From the NCBI GenBank assembly GCA_900660155.1, contig CABFPE010000030.1, positions 320,651 to 384,650 of the forward strand: a DNA stretch of 64,000 nucleotides. The letters run 5' to 3'. Within the stretch, counting starts at the first letter, position 1. Every line of letters starts with the position of its first letter. Below the pieces are notes generated by a model. That model searched no databases and was not told where the DNA came from. It worked only from the letters and a program-made list of their open reading frames with translations. Shown one piece after another: positions 36,913 through 47,520 of this stretch. Source of the DNA: Hofstenia miamia (lineage: Eukaryota; Xenacoelomorpha; Acoela; Hofsteniidae). The translations under genes were made by a program, and so were the position numbers.

Positions 36913-37630
36913 TGAATGAAAAGGTTTTTCTTTAGCTCATGAATCTTCGAAACATGTACACGTTTCATAATTCCTCCATGTTGTGAAATAACTAGTGCAG
37001 GTCCTTTCCATTGTTTAGAATTTTCAGATTGATAAAGCACTTTAGAGTTGATATCCAAGGACAAACCATTATTAGCTTGAATATGAGACGACAACGCTCT
37101 TTGAATTCGATTGGAACAGTCTGCTTCTACGAAGGCTGTCTGTATACGCCTCTAAATTCTCATGTGTTTCTCAACAGCTTCTGACATTGATGTACCTTCT
37201 CTAGGAATACGATATTCATCAAGATTACTACAGATACGAGGATTTTTACCAAATACGATTTGACTTGATGAGTAACCCAGGTAATTGAGACAATAATTTT
37301 TGCTAATGCGGCGAGACGTAGAACTGTTGAAGGGTTTTTGGTAGGTTCTGTTTCAATTACCTTCTGCACCATTTGCTTTATAGCGGCATTATTTCTCTCA
37401 ACTGTTTCGTTGCTAAAAGGCGAATAAGAATAAGGTGCTGTAGTGTTATGGAATATAGCAAGAGATTCAAAAAAATCCTCCATGGATATGGCAACGAATT
37501 CTCCACCATTGTTGGTCAATATTCGTTTAGGATCTCCAAAAATTATAATGCAATTGTTCAAAAATTCTTCATGTACAGTTTTGCTTTCTTTGTCGTTCTA
37601 GTAATGACACCACAGAATGCAGATTAATTA
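36909..37630 (-). pseudogene. Copia integrase
   Basis: The frame at 37160-37561 has FGDPKRILTNNGGEFVAISM (usually SDNGGEF, the second catalytic Asp here replaced by Asn), then TTAPYSYSPFSNETVERNNA with the catalytic Glu region. 36909-37094 reads NGLSLDINSKVLYQSE...WKGPALVISQHG, the integrase C-terminal domain. The N-terminal HHCC part is not clear. Confidence 0.88.
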
Positions 37631-38346
37631 TTTGCAACACATGAAGACTTTTCCATTAAAATCTAGGATGAAAATATCCAAGGCAAGCATACAATTAAAT
37701 TCCGTTGATAAAGGCATTGAAACAATAGGTTCCCTCTTTTTGCCCGAAAATGCTTGATGTAAATTTCACAACCATTGTATAGGTCTTCATTATCAAATTT
37801 GTTCCAACATCTCAAAAGTTGCTCAAACCGTTGTCGAGATGGAAGTCCAAATTAGCGATGAATCTTTTGAATAACGTCTGCAGTGTCGTTTGAGAATTCG
37901 CCAGTAATACAGCACATTCCTTAACCGCAACACTAAGACAGATATCAATCCTAAGCAGTTACTGACCAGATGCCGATACATACAATTGTATCTCATTACC
38001 GCTGATCGTGATAGATCTTTTTCCTGTATTGATAATAGCTTTCATTCTTTCCAAAGATCGAAGAGACAAAAGGAACGGCTAATCACCAGGACCTATATCA
38101 ATTCTGGCAAAGCGGTGTTCTCAATTTATATCAATTGGTAATATAATCCTATAGAGTGCACTTCAGCAAATACCGTCACCAAATTTAAAATTTTTGTTAC
38201 AGAATCGTTTTAGTCAATTTTCCCCGGCAACTGATTTGCTACAACATAATGGCTGTTGATACGTTACCATTGTAAAGTTTTGTTTCTCTATTCCAAAATA
38301 CAACGTAATTACTTGTATGATCTCTATTATCATTGCTTTGGTGAGG

Positions 38347-38388
38347 ACATTCTTTTGCAAAATGTTTTGTCGATTAGCAGTTATAGCA
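38347..38388 (-). pseudogene. Copia gag CCHC zinc knuckle with internal stop
   Basis: On the minus strand the codons give C-Y-N-C-stop-S-T-K-H-F-A-K-E-C, a CX2CX4HX4C nucleocapsid knuckle in which one residue is now a stop codon. Confidence 0.8.
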
Positions 38389-38731
38389 TCTACACCGTTG
38401 TTGCGGAAAGTTCGGACACGAGAAAAATTCGATTGTTTGTTTCCAATTTTTCGTCAACGAAATTACTTCTCGCCCAAATGCGTTGTCGATTGGAACGTAC
38501 GTCGTCTGTTACGTAATCGATTTCTGGAGGAGAAACAAATTGGGATTCAAAAACAGGTTCGGTTTTTACTGGTAGAAGCCGAGTTAGAAGATGTAGTACC
38601 AAAATTGATATCAGTGAACATCCGACTAAGAAGTTTAGAAGAAGCAAGCACTTATTTTTTATCCAAATTTGACTTATACAGAAGCTCGGCGGCAAGTACA
38701 CTGTCGTTTAACTCCATTTTAAATTCCTTCT

Positions 38732-38742
38732 CTCTGCTACCA
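38732..38742 (-). other. Copia primer binding site (initiator tRNA-Met)
   Basis: On the minus strand TGGTAGCAGAG follows the 5' LTR after one base. It is complementary to the 3' end of animal initiator tRNA-Met (...CTCTGCTACCA). A gag-start ATG follows at 38717. Confidence 0.85.
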
Positions 38743-38743
38743 A

Positions 38744-38909
38744 TGTTAAATCCACAATATAATCAGTGTATTAGGATAATATAAAAACAAGCATCACTGT
38801 AATTTTACTTAAACACCAATGATTGTCAATTATGCAAAGACGACCTGCCTACAAGAGATAGGTAAACATTTAATAAAGTAACAGTAAACAGCTACTAAAA
38901 TATCTAACA
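38744..38909 (-). repeat. Copia 5' LTR
   Basis: 166 bp, about 92% identical by eye to 35113-35278. Confidence 0.93.
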
Positions 38910-38914
38910 GCTGT

Positions 38915-41900
38915 ATACTATGTAAAGACGTTTTGGACCCCCGTTATTCAGAATCAATCAATTGATTCTTGTATCTTGAAAAATTGCATGAGCTACGCAA
39001 TATTCAAAACTTAAACTATATAAGTGGATAGACGTGTCTAGGAATGTATTTAGAATGAGCTTTGCCATTATGAATTGGGTGTGGCCTTGGCCACGACGCG
39101 TTCCATAGGCTAGATCCACAATAATTCTGCTCCATATTTAGTAGAATTTGCAGAATACATTATGCTGGAGAATTCCGAAAATAATTGAAAAATGTTATTG
39201 CATTCTTTGGTACCATCTTAGAACTACTGGAATTATCACCATTATCGGACACTGTCACTTTTACAATGAGTACTCACCTTTATTTTTGGAATTTTATAGT
39301 GTTTTTATGATTTTTATGCTTAGATTACATTATGATCTGTTGAAGGATTCATCTTACGTAGTTTTTTCGTGTTATTTCTGAAGGTATGTGTATATTACTG
39401 GATAAATTCTAGAAAAATTTAATAGTTTCAGTTGTTTGTTAAATACAAGCTGCAGGATAAACGGATAATATAAATGGAAATTAATTCAAATATAGTTTTG
39501 CGAAATTAGTAAAAATTTATGACCCGCACTTCAGCCAGGAGTTCATTTATTTTTTTCCGGCCCACGGCGCCCATGAATATTTTTCTTCCGTCCCATCCAG
39601 TCATTGGCCCACTCGGATCGGGTAAGCATGCACTCTGCGCTGGACATCCCGGTCCGTTTCCAGCCTTGGCCATACCTACGTAATTTCGTAAGACGAATAA
39701 GTATTTTACGATAGCGAAAACCGCTGAGCATGGTTGTGGTCCGCCCTCAAAAGGAAGTAGCAAAGTGGAATATCAGTGATGATGTCTCATTTGCTATATG
39801 AAGAAACTTTTTTGTGCAACACACATCTTTCTTATACTTATTTAAACCATAACCTGTTTGCATTATTCAATAATATCTGTAGGGGTCCTAAAAGTACCCC
39901 AAACTGTGTCCACGTAGTAAAAAATTAACTAATTCTAACTGTTAATGCGTATTAATTTTATTTTATTAGCAAAAATACGTCATGATAAACGGAATAATTA
40001 ACAAAGCCCTACATATGCAGATGTGGGCATTACGTAAACAAATGTGAATAGTTATAAACTGCGTATGTCAAATCAGTCAGAAGGGCGAAGAATAGGGCCA
40101 CTTAAATCGTGTTTACTTGTTCCCGTTCATCATCTCTTCTGGGCAGCTGATTTTGCAGATCATTAAATTGTTAGGGCTGTATATCCTTAGCAGCCCCTCA
40201 GTTGCAAGTTAGTGAGAATTGTTGCAATCGATTTTATCATCATTGATTTCCCGGATTAATTACGTTTGAACATTAACGATGATATTGATTTTTGTACTGT
40301 AAACAGTGTAAAATGTTTCCCAGTTGGGCAATGGCATCATTTCCATAAGGATACCAAATTTACAAAAGCTTCCTTTTCAATATAGAATTTATCTTGCTCA
40401 CATGAGTTAAGTGTGCATGATGATACAACAATTTTGCTATCTTGACTTAGAGTAGTCGCTATAGCAACATCAGAGACATCCATTTCATGTACAAAACAAA
40501 TCATTGCTTTTTCTATGTTCCCTTTTTAAGATTAATTAATGTAAAATCATCCACTTCAATAAAAGTTTCTTAGTTTTTTTAAAAAACTGTGTCCACACCG
40601 TAACCGTGTTTTTTGATTGCGGTAACTGTAATTTCTTCAGAAAATAAGGCGTTCAGGATCAGGACGAATACTTTGGTGAGAAATCACACCCTAATAACCT
40701 TATTATATTGTGCTCCCCCTGTTATGACTTTCCCTGCATTCTGAATCTTTAACAGGATGGTAATTAATTATTACCACAAAAGTAGCATTTTTGTCGGGCA
40801 GATGTATTATTAGGTAACTAGAAATAACAGCATTAGAGAAAAGGTTGTGTTATTGGGTCAAATACTGATTTGAGCTTTCTTGGGCAATCCAGAAATTTCT
40901 AGATGAAGTAAATCTGCTGCAAGTTTAAAGGAAAAGTCTTCTGACAAACTACGGCGTATGTTTCGTGAAAGTAGTCAATTAATGAATGCAACGCGAATAC
41001 ATTTTTTCGATAAGTTTTAGCCTCAGCTGCTTTACAATTCTTCATAAAAAGCGGAGTTCCTCCAAACATTTGTCGACAGACTCATGTGGTTGTTATTGAC
41101 ATGTAGCTAGCAAATTTTTGTTTATTTTTGTTGTAAGTGCTCTTCAATTCATATTCAGTTCATTCTGAGAAATAAGATTGACGGAGATACATGATTAATT
41201 AAAAGATTCATTTTATCCATGTGATCGTTGAATAATAAATCATAATTTTCGTTTCAGTTATATTTGCACATAATTATTTGCTATTAATACTAGAGCGCGA
41301 ACTTAATTTCAAAAATTACGAACTTTTGGAGTTGATTAATTAATTATTAAAGTTCGCAAAAGTTCGCGAATAAAGTTCGTAAAGTGCGAACTTTCCAACT
41401 ATGCGCAACACTATTAGCAATCAGCAAATGCTACGTTATTCTTTCTTAAACGAAATGCTTTTAAGTAGCAGAATAGTTTTTTGCATCTAAATGCATTTCG
41501 ATTTTTAAACTGTTGAAATTCTAAAAATTAAAAATTCTTATATGACCATCGCAACAGCTTTTCGTGTAAAATGGCTTATTAAGCAAGGAAAAGAGTATAG
41601 ACGAAAATTTGCAAAATTTAGAAATTTATAATAAAAAAATACGCAGATATAAAAAATTTGTTATCACTCCAGTCTTTTGCAGAAAAGCTATTATCAAAAA
41701 AATTTGTAAGAACATTCATCAGGTACAATTAAATGAAAGAAATTAGCAAAGGTTTAAAAAAGAAATTATTCTCATCAACCCAACAAAATTTTCACTTAAC
41801 TAAGCGAAAGTACTAAACACGACACAAACGCGAAATAACAAAGGTGAGTAACTCACAATAACTAGGCCCTGGAGATTTTAAAGAAGAATGAGATCTACCA

Positions 41901-42699
41901 AGTCCTTTAAGTTCTCAACATTAATCCTAGATGTCAAATATAAACCTAAGTTTGGCTTAAAATATGAACCCCTATACTTCATCTAGTTTTAATTTATTAA
42001 ATACCAGAACAGCCAAACTTAACCATTTCAGTGAAATCATATCAAAGCCTATAGTCCATCCCCATAAGTACCCAGACGCACTTTTGCACTGCTAAAGCTG
42101 TAGCAGTGAAAATGTATTAAACTTAGTTTAATTATATAGAATAACTGAGGAGAAGTGGAATATTTGGTACATTTGAGAATTTCTTCGCTGTGAAATTTAG
42201 ACTTCATATCTAAAATTCTTAAGTTAACGCAAATAATAATAAATTGTATCATATATTCAGAAAAAGGTAGTGTGAACCTTTTAATTTTCATATTTTATGT
42301 TACTATATTTACAAAGATATAAAAATAACGCGGTAAAGTTGGGAAATAAAAAACTATTTTTTTGGATAAAGGCAAAATTTTATATTTCGTGACGCTGGAT
42401 GTTCATGCCCCGCACAACATATTGTGTTGTGCACACAAAAAGTTTATAATTCTACACAACACACAACGTCATTGTTTTTTGCAGCAAATTCCAACAATTA
42501 ATTCAATCATTAACATATTTTTATTGTTGACAGGAACACGTGTTAAAAAACTAACTAGTTGTTAGCTTAGCAAAGCACTTCAGAGCACTGCCTTTAGTAA
42601 ATTGAGCATTTGTAAGTGCCGAAAAAATTAACACACATTCACTTTGTAAAATTTTTTATATTAGATTTTATTGGAAATTATTTTAATAATGTTATTTAA
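38915..42699. other. Intergenic, one GC-rich island at 39519-39740
   Basis: Mostly AT-rich without recognisable genes. 39519-39740 is markedly GC-richer and open on both strands (54 codons on plus from 39519; 85 codons on minus down to 39506), but I recognise no product. A cluster of AAAGTTCGC-type repeats lies at about 41290-41400. Confidence 0.35.
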
Positions 42700-42707
42700 A
42701 GCTATAC

Positions 42708-43045
42708 CAGAGATGGACATTGACCGAAAATTTAGGCCCAAGCCCGGCCCAGCCCAAGAAACTTTAGGCCTTCCCATTTTTATAATACTTAATTTGTCGG
42801 TTTGCTCCACCAAAATTTGGTATGATAGATACTTATAAAAAGTACCTAAACGCCGAAATTGAATATCCTAAATTAAAATTTGTAAAATGCCCAAAATTTA
42901 AATTTTTTCCAACTGTATAATTATAGCTTATATAGAATTCAATGTATTTGCTTGCACTTTGGCGGAATAGTCAGTTTATTTAATATTCGACTCATCTTTT
43001 TCATTTTTTTCGACCCAAACCCGACTCGGCTCATGCCGATCTCTG
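42708..43045. mobile_element. hAT-type MITE with 8-bp TSD (one mismatch)
   Basis: The 338 bp starts CAGAGATGGACATTGACCGA and ends with the complement of CAGAGATCGGCATGAGCCGA, 20-bp imperfect terminal inverted repeats. Flanks are AGCTATAC (42700-42707) and AGCTATAT (43046-43053). No ORF. Confidence 0.8.
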
Positions 43046-43053
43046 AGCTATAT

Positions 43054-46000
43054 ATTACATTTATATTTAACCTTGCGTGTTACTATTACTGCTTCAAGCT
43101 TTTTGTGAGATTTTGAGTTCATTAGAAAATCGCATCAGCCATCTGATATCATTTTTAAATAATGTCAGCGGTATGGCTACTAGTGTTAGGTGATATTGGA
43201 TCACAATTACTGAATAATGGTATGTCGAAAACGCTTTACTTAACGGTTTTTGAAATTTAGTTTAGGTCAATTCCACAAATATGGTTCACTACAAGTAAAA
43301 AATCATAGTGTGAGATGTAATAAGCTATTAGCAAAAAATCATAAAAACTCATTGCACTACGTAATGAAAGTGACTCAATGTTAACCTCGTCAATAATATT
43401 GTTGAAATTGGCCTGAACATTTCCGGGTTTTATTAACATAAATATAAGACAAAATATTCATCACATTCATTCAATGTAAAAACCATAGCAAAATATGGGA
43501 CTAAGTAATAACTTAAGTTAATCTGTTAATATAGTTTTTATATTCTCATTTATCAATTGTGAAATGATATCAGCAATAAAAAGGTACCTATTATATATTT
43601 TATTACAACTGATCTCAAATGGACAACATTTTGTGGTTCCATAACAAAAAATGAGCTAGACTTTTTTCAGTTACTAATTGCATGTATTATTCAGGTATAA
43701 CTAAGAAGTAAAAAGTAACCGCCTTATATACCTATTTTGCAATTTATTAGATATCTTTCTTTCACTGAGCATCAGATTTAGTCGTCACGGACCTCATAAT
43801 GGAACCACACCATCGTCATGGAACCACAAATTTTTATTTAAAATGACTCATATATTTTTCTATGCTATAAAAAACCAATAAGGAACACCAACGAATACAT
43901 CGAAAGAATCAACAGAAAACTATATACAATCATTATTACTATGATCGTGATAAATTTTAGTTGTTGTATTTTCTTGCATTCAAATTTTGACCATATTATT
44001 AAGTTTAACAGATTCATGTGCCAGAAACTAGAATATATTACCAGATTGCATACTAAACTTTGTTGAATTTCAGAATTTGGATTTTATAATGCTAAAATTC
44101 TCGTGCGAATAACATTGCAACTGAGATGATTTTTCTGACTTTGTGAAATAGAAGATACTGCTGAAAAAATCCTTTCAACATTAGCGTCCAACGATAAAAG
44201 TGAGAAAAATTCGTGCCAATTCACAGTTCCAAACGAAATTGGTTAATGATCTGTTACCTGATTTTAAAGTTTATTTATATCGTTTTTAACCAATCTGTTT
44301 ACAGGCCTGTATGGACATCACTGTTTGCATTGTATTAGCAAAAGCACTTCAAAATATAGACAAAGAGACTTCATTTTTACTGAGGGATCCAGTTCATAGT
44401 TTAATAACCCTATTATTCAATTTGAATCACTTATTTCAGAACAAATTTAAAATTGACGTCATTCTGAATTTTTTCAAAATCACATTGCAAAAGTCCAAAT
44501 GATATTCTTGGTGGTTGTGCCAAAAGAGAAGCTCATGATCTGGCTATGACGAAAAAGGCAGTATTGCTAAAGTTGAGGAATTCTGTGGTGCTATTGGCAA
44601 TGAAGTCAGTTTTGAGATACATCGAATTCGCGAGGAGTGTCAGATGATTGCTGTGCTGTGAATTAAAAATTTTACTTTTAGAAAAGTTATATCTTTATTG
44701 AGAAAAAATACTTTTCAAAGATGCAATGAAATCTAATCCCAATTGGGTAAATTTAAGGTTTTCTCACGGTCAGTATTCATATGATGTAATTATCATAGGT
44801 GATTTAGTTAATAGCAATTAAACTCCGTCCCAGTTAATAAGTAAACCGGTTTTTCCGAAAATGAGGTAGTATGATATAAACACGAGTACAATTTCAAGTT
44901 GTGATTTTCATTTTTTTTATAATATGCACAAGATGCTAAACTATCTAATTCGAGCCAAAATCATGGTATTTACGCTATAATAAAACCCCAATTATTAATA
45001 TAAAACTTTACTTATTAACTGGAACAGAGTTTAATCATTTTAACTATTCAGGGTAAGTTGTTGACCATATAAATTAAAGTATGTCTTAGAAATGACTGGA
45101 AAATGCCAAGTCTTTCAGATGCTTTACCTATTAGGTGAAAGATGAAATTATGAAAAATAAGTCAGCCCATATTTGTTTGGCAAAGTTTATATAGTATTAA
45201 ACAGTTAAAATTTGCACAAACGTGGTCGGTTTTTTGTGTTTACATACATTTATCATTTCATTTTTTGTGTATATGTTGTTGTAATTCCATAACGAAATGT
45301 ACAATGACGTTTTTCACTTTTTTATGTTATTTCTTTATTTATACTTGGATATTCCATCTACAATACTTTTAGAGTAAATGTGCTTAATGTTTTACATGAT
45401 CTAAATTTCGTCTCATATCATCTAAACAATGTGGTTCCATAGCGAAAATATATGGCCGATTTTAACTAATAGTGATTAGAAAATAGTAAAATTCTTATGA
45501 TACATCAGTTGACATGTATTTTACATTGTAGATCAAAGATCATATTGAAAAGTTTTTTAATAATTAGAGCAATATGTATGTTTGATTGAAAATGTGTGAA
45601 GTGTTTATTGGAAGGGCTGAACTGATGCCATTTCTATACAAAGCTTAAATGTGTTAAATTTACAATGAATCGATGCAAAAATAAGTGCCACCTAGGACAA
45701 TCAGCAAATTTTTAAAAGTATAGGTTTGATCAGTGATCATTGGCTTATTTGCCCTTGAATTTTAAATCCGTTAGGATTTATGTTTGTTATAACCTCTGTA
45801 TATATCAAATATTGCTTTTTTATTTTTTTTACATAGCTGTTATTAAATAAGTAAAACACGTAGAAATTAGATCTGATATCGCAACTAGAACTAATTTTTA
45901 AAATAGATTTAACAAAAAAGCAGAAAAATCTATCATGGATATAATTAATTCCTTGCCTTCATTTTCCCATTTGCAAATAACGCCATCTAGGGAAGTCTAA

Positions 46001-46512
46001 TCTAAGTATATTTCCAGGTAACTTGTGCTAAAATATCCTAATATCGTCAACAATTGGAATTTAAAGCAAATTTAAGTGAAATTTATATATATATATATGT
46101 GTAGTTTTTTAATTTAAAATATAATAAAAATCAAATTTCAAGCTAACTTGAAGAAAACAAATAAAATTACAAATTCATGGATCTAAAATAAAGCTATTTA
46201 AATTATAGAACTGTCAGTGTAGTTGAACTAAAATTTATAAATGAACACTGACAAATTCAATGACAGGAGGCAAAACTGCAAGATAGCAAGCAGACGAGCG
46301 CTGCCAATGCCATGGATGTATAATCATACGGAAATAAAGCTAAACCACCAGCGGTAAACGCAATCTACAGCGACAGCACTATAGATGAATTGCGTTATTG
46401 CACAATGCAGATTTGAGAACCAGTAATCTTGAGTTATGCTCAACACAACAAACAAAGGCACAGAGAACTGGAACTTCCGCCACATTTCAACATTATAATT
46501 CAAAATTAAAAT
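43054..46512. other. Intergenic, nothing firm
   Basis: A motif GTGGTTCCATAAC-like recurs near 43631, inverted near 43800 and 43820, and again near 45429. Short open pieces near 44510-44660 (for example AKVEEFCGAIGNEVSFEIHR) look coding-like but have no recognised family and are broken. Confidence 0.3.
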
Positions 46513-47520
46513 TCAAACTGAAGAGTTCACAACATTGTGGTCAGGCTCGTCTTCTTCAAGAATAGTGTGACATACTCGTTGAAGCTGGTCTGGAAGTGAA
46601 TGACTGCGTTTCTGCTTGTGGTTTAATAGCATAACTGGTAAATTGGAAGCGTTATAGTCTGGTGGCTGATATTCAGGTGGACTGTCTTGAAAACAACAGG
46701 CACACACTGAATAATGAACAGTTCTAGTAGGCGGATGCGTAGCATATATATAAGTCCAAGGCGATATCGGAGGTTTTTCAGCGATTGGAAGGCATTCGGA
46801 TTTTGCTGTACAGAAAGGACTTTGAACATCGCTGCATTTATCAATTCTACAGTTTGGTATCAAAGCACAGTTTATAATAAAAGCAAAACAAACAACACAC
46901 AAGACTCCCAAAAGAATATAACCACTCATTTCAAATATCGTGAGTGTGACTTGAGGTGGTGCTGTATCATAATCGGGTGGATCGTGAGGCGATATACTTC
47001 CCAAAATGTTTTTTTCTTTTGTTACTGCATCACGGGATAGTTGCAGTAATTGTTGATTTGAAACTAAACTAACATCTGTGGTAAACTTTCTAGAAGAAAG
47101 GACACTTCGCGGAAGTTCACAATTACTACTGTACACAAAAATTTTGCTTCTTAGTCCTACTTGTGTTGTTTTAGTAAATTGGTCCTGAATAGAGAAAAAA
47201 CGGTAGTTTTCCATTTTCAGTTTTGTAGGACCAAAGGATTCTGTAAAAATAGAATATTCCTTCTCAGGCACAAAGTCAATGGAAGTAAAGGACATGTCAG
47301 TGAACTGTAGTGTTACTGAAATAGTTCCATAATTGTTTTCCAGTGATTTATCGGAGAAAGGTCGTACACTCAATGAATAAATGCCTTCAGTGAAATTTAT
47401 CTTATCTACGATTCCATAAGAAGAAACCATATTCATGACAACTTTCTTCAGACTTATGGCTTCTGATTCCACTCGAAAAAGTCTACTTGCCAAAATATCA
47501 GAAGAAAGCGGTGATTTGAC
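46513..47520 (-). CDS. TMEM132 exon 8 (last)
   Basis: 335 codons plus stop, acceptor ATATTTAG, phase 0. It encodes the final extracellular domain (VKSPLSSDILASRLFRVESE...), the membrane helix and the cytoplasmic tail. Confidence 0.93.
   Translation of the reverse strand, partial: VKSPLSSDILASRLFRVESEAISLKKVVMNMVSSYGIVDKINFTEGIYSLSVRPFSDKSLENNYGTISVTLQFTDMSFTSIDFVPEKEYSIFTESFGPTKLKMENYRFFSIQDQFTKTTQVGLRSKIFVYSSNCELPRSVLSSRKFTTDVSLVSNQQLLQLSRDAVTKEKNILGSISPHDPPDYDTAPPQVTLTIFEMSGYILLGVLCVVCFAFIINCALIPNCRIDKCSDVQSPFCTAKSECLPIAEKPPISPWTYIYATHPPTRTVHYSVCACCFQDSPPEYQPPDYNASNLPVMLLNHKQKRSHSLPDQLQRVCHTILEEDEPDHNVVNSSV

Larger units (their letters stand above)
35113..38909 (-). mobile_element. Ty1/copia retrotransposon, full length but decayed
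   Basis: The 3797-bp element has 166-bp LTRs at both ends (TGTTAAATCC...TAACA) and an exact 5-bp target duplication GCTGT (35108-35112 and 38910-38914). Coding is on the minus strand, so the 5' LTR is 38744-38909. Order along the minus strand is PBS, gag with a CCHC knuckle, integrase, reverse transcriptase with YVDD, RNase H, 3' LTR. Integrase before reverse transcriptase is the copia order. I count about 13 mismatches between the LTRs, and the polyprotein has many stops, so it is an old, inactive copy. Confidence 0.95.

Noticed and set aside
44311-44660. Coding-like fragment (MDITVCIVLAKAL..., AKVEEFCGAIGNEV...)
   Set aside because: Frame breaks and no recognised family; probably old transposon debris, not supportable as a gene.
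46714-47040. Plus-strand frame of 108 codons over TMEM132 exon 8
   Set aside because: It is the antisense shadow of the minus-strand exon, with no splice or family support.
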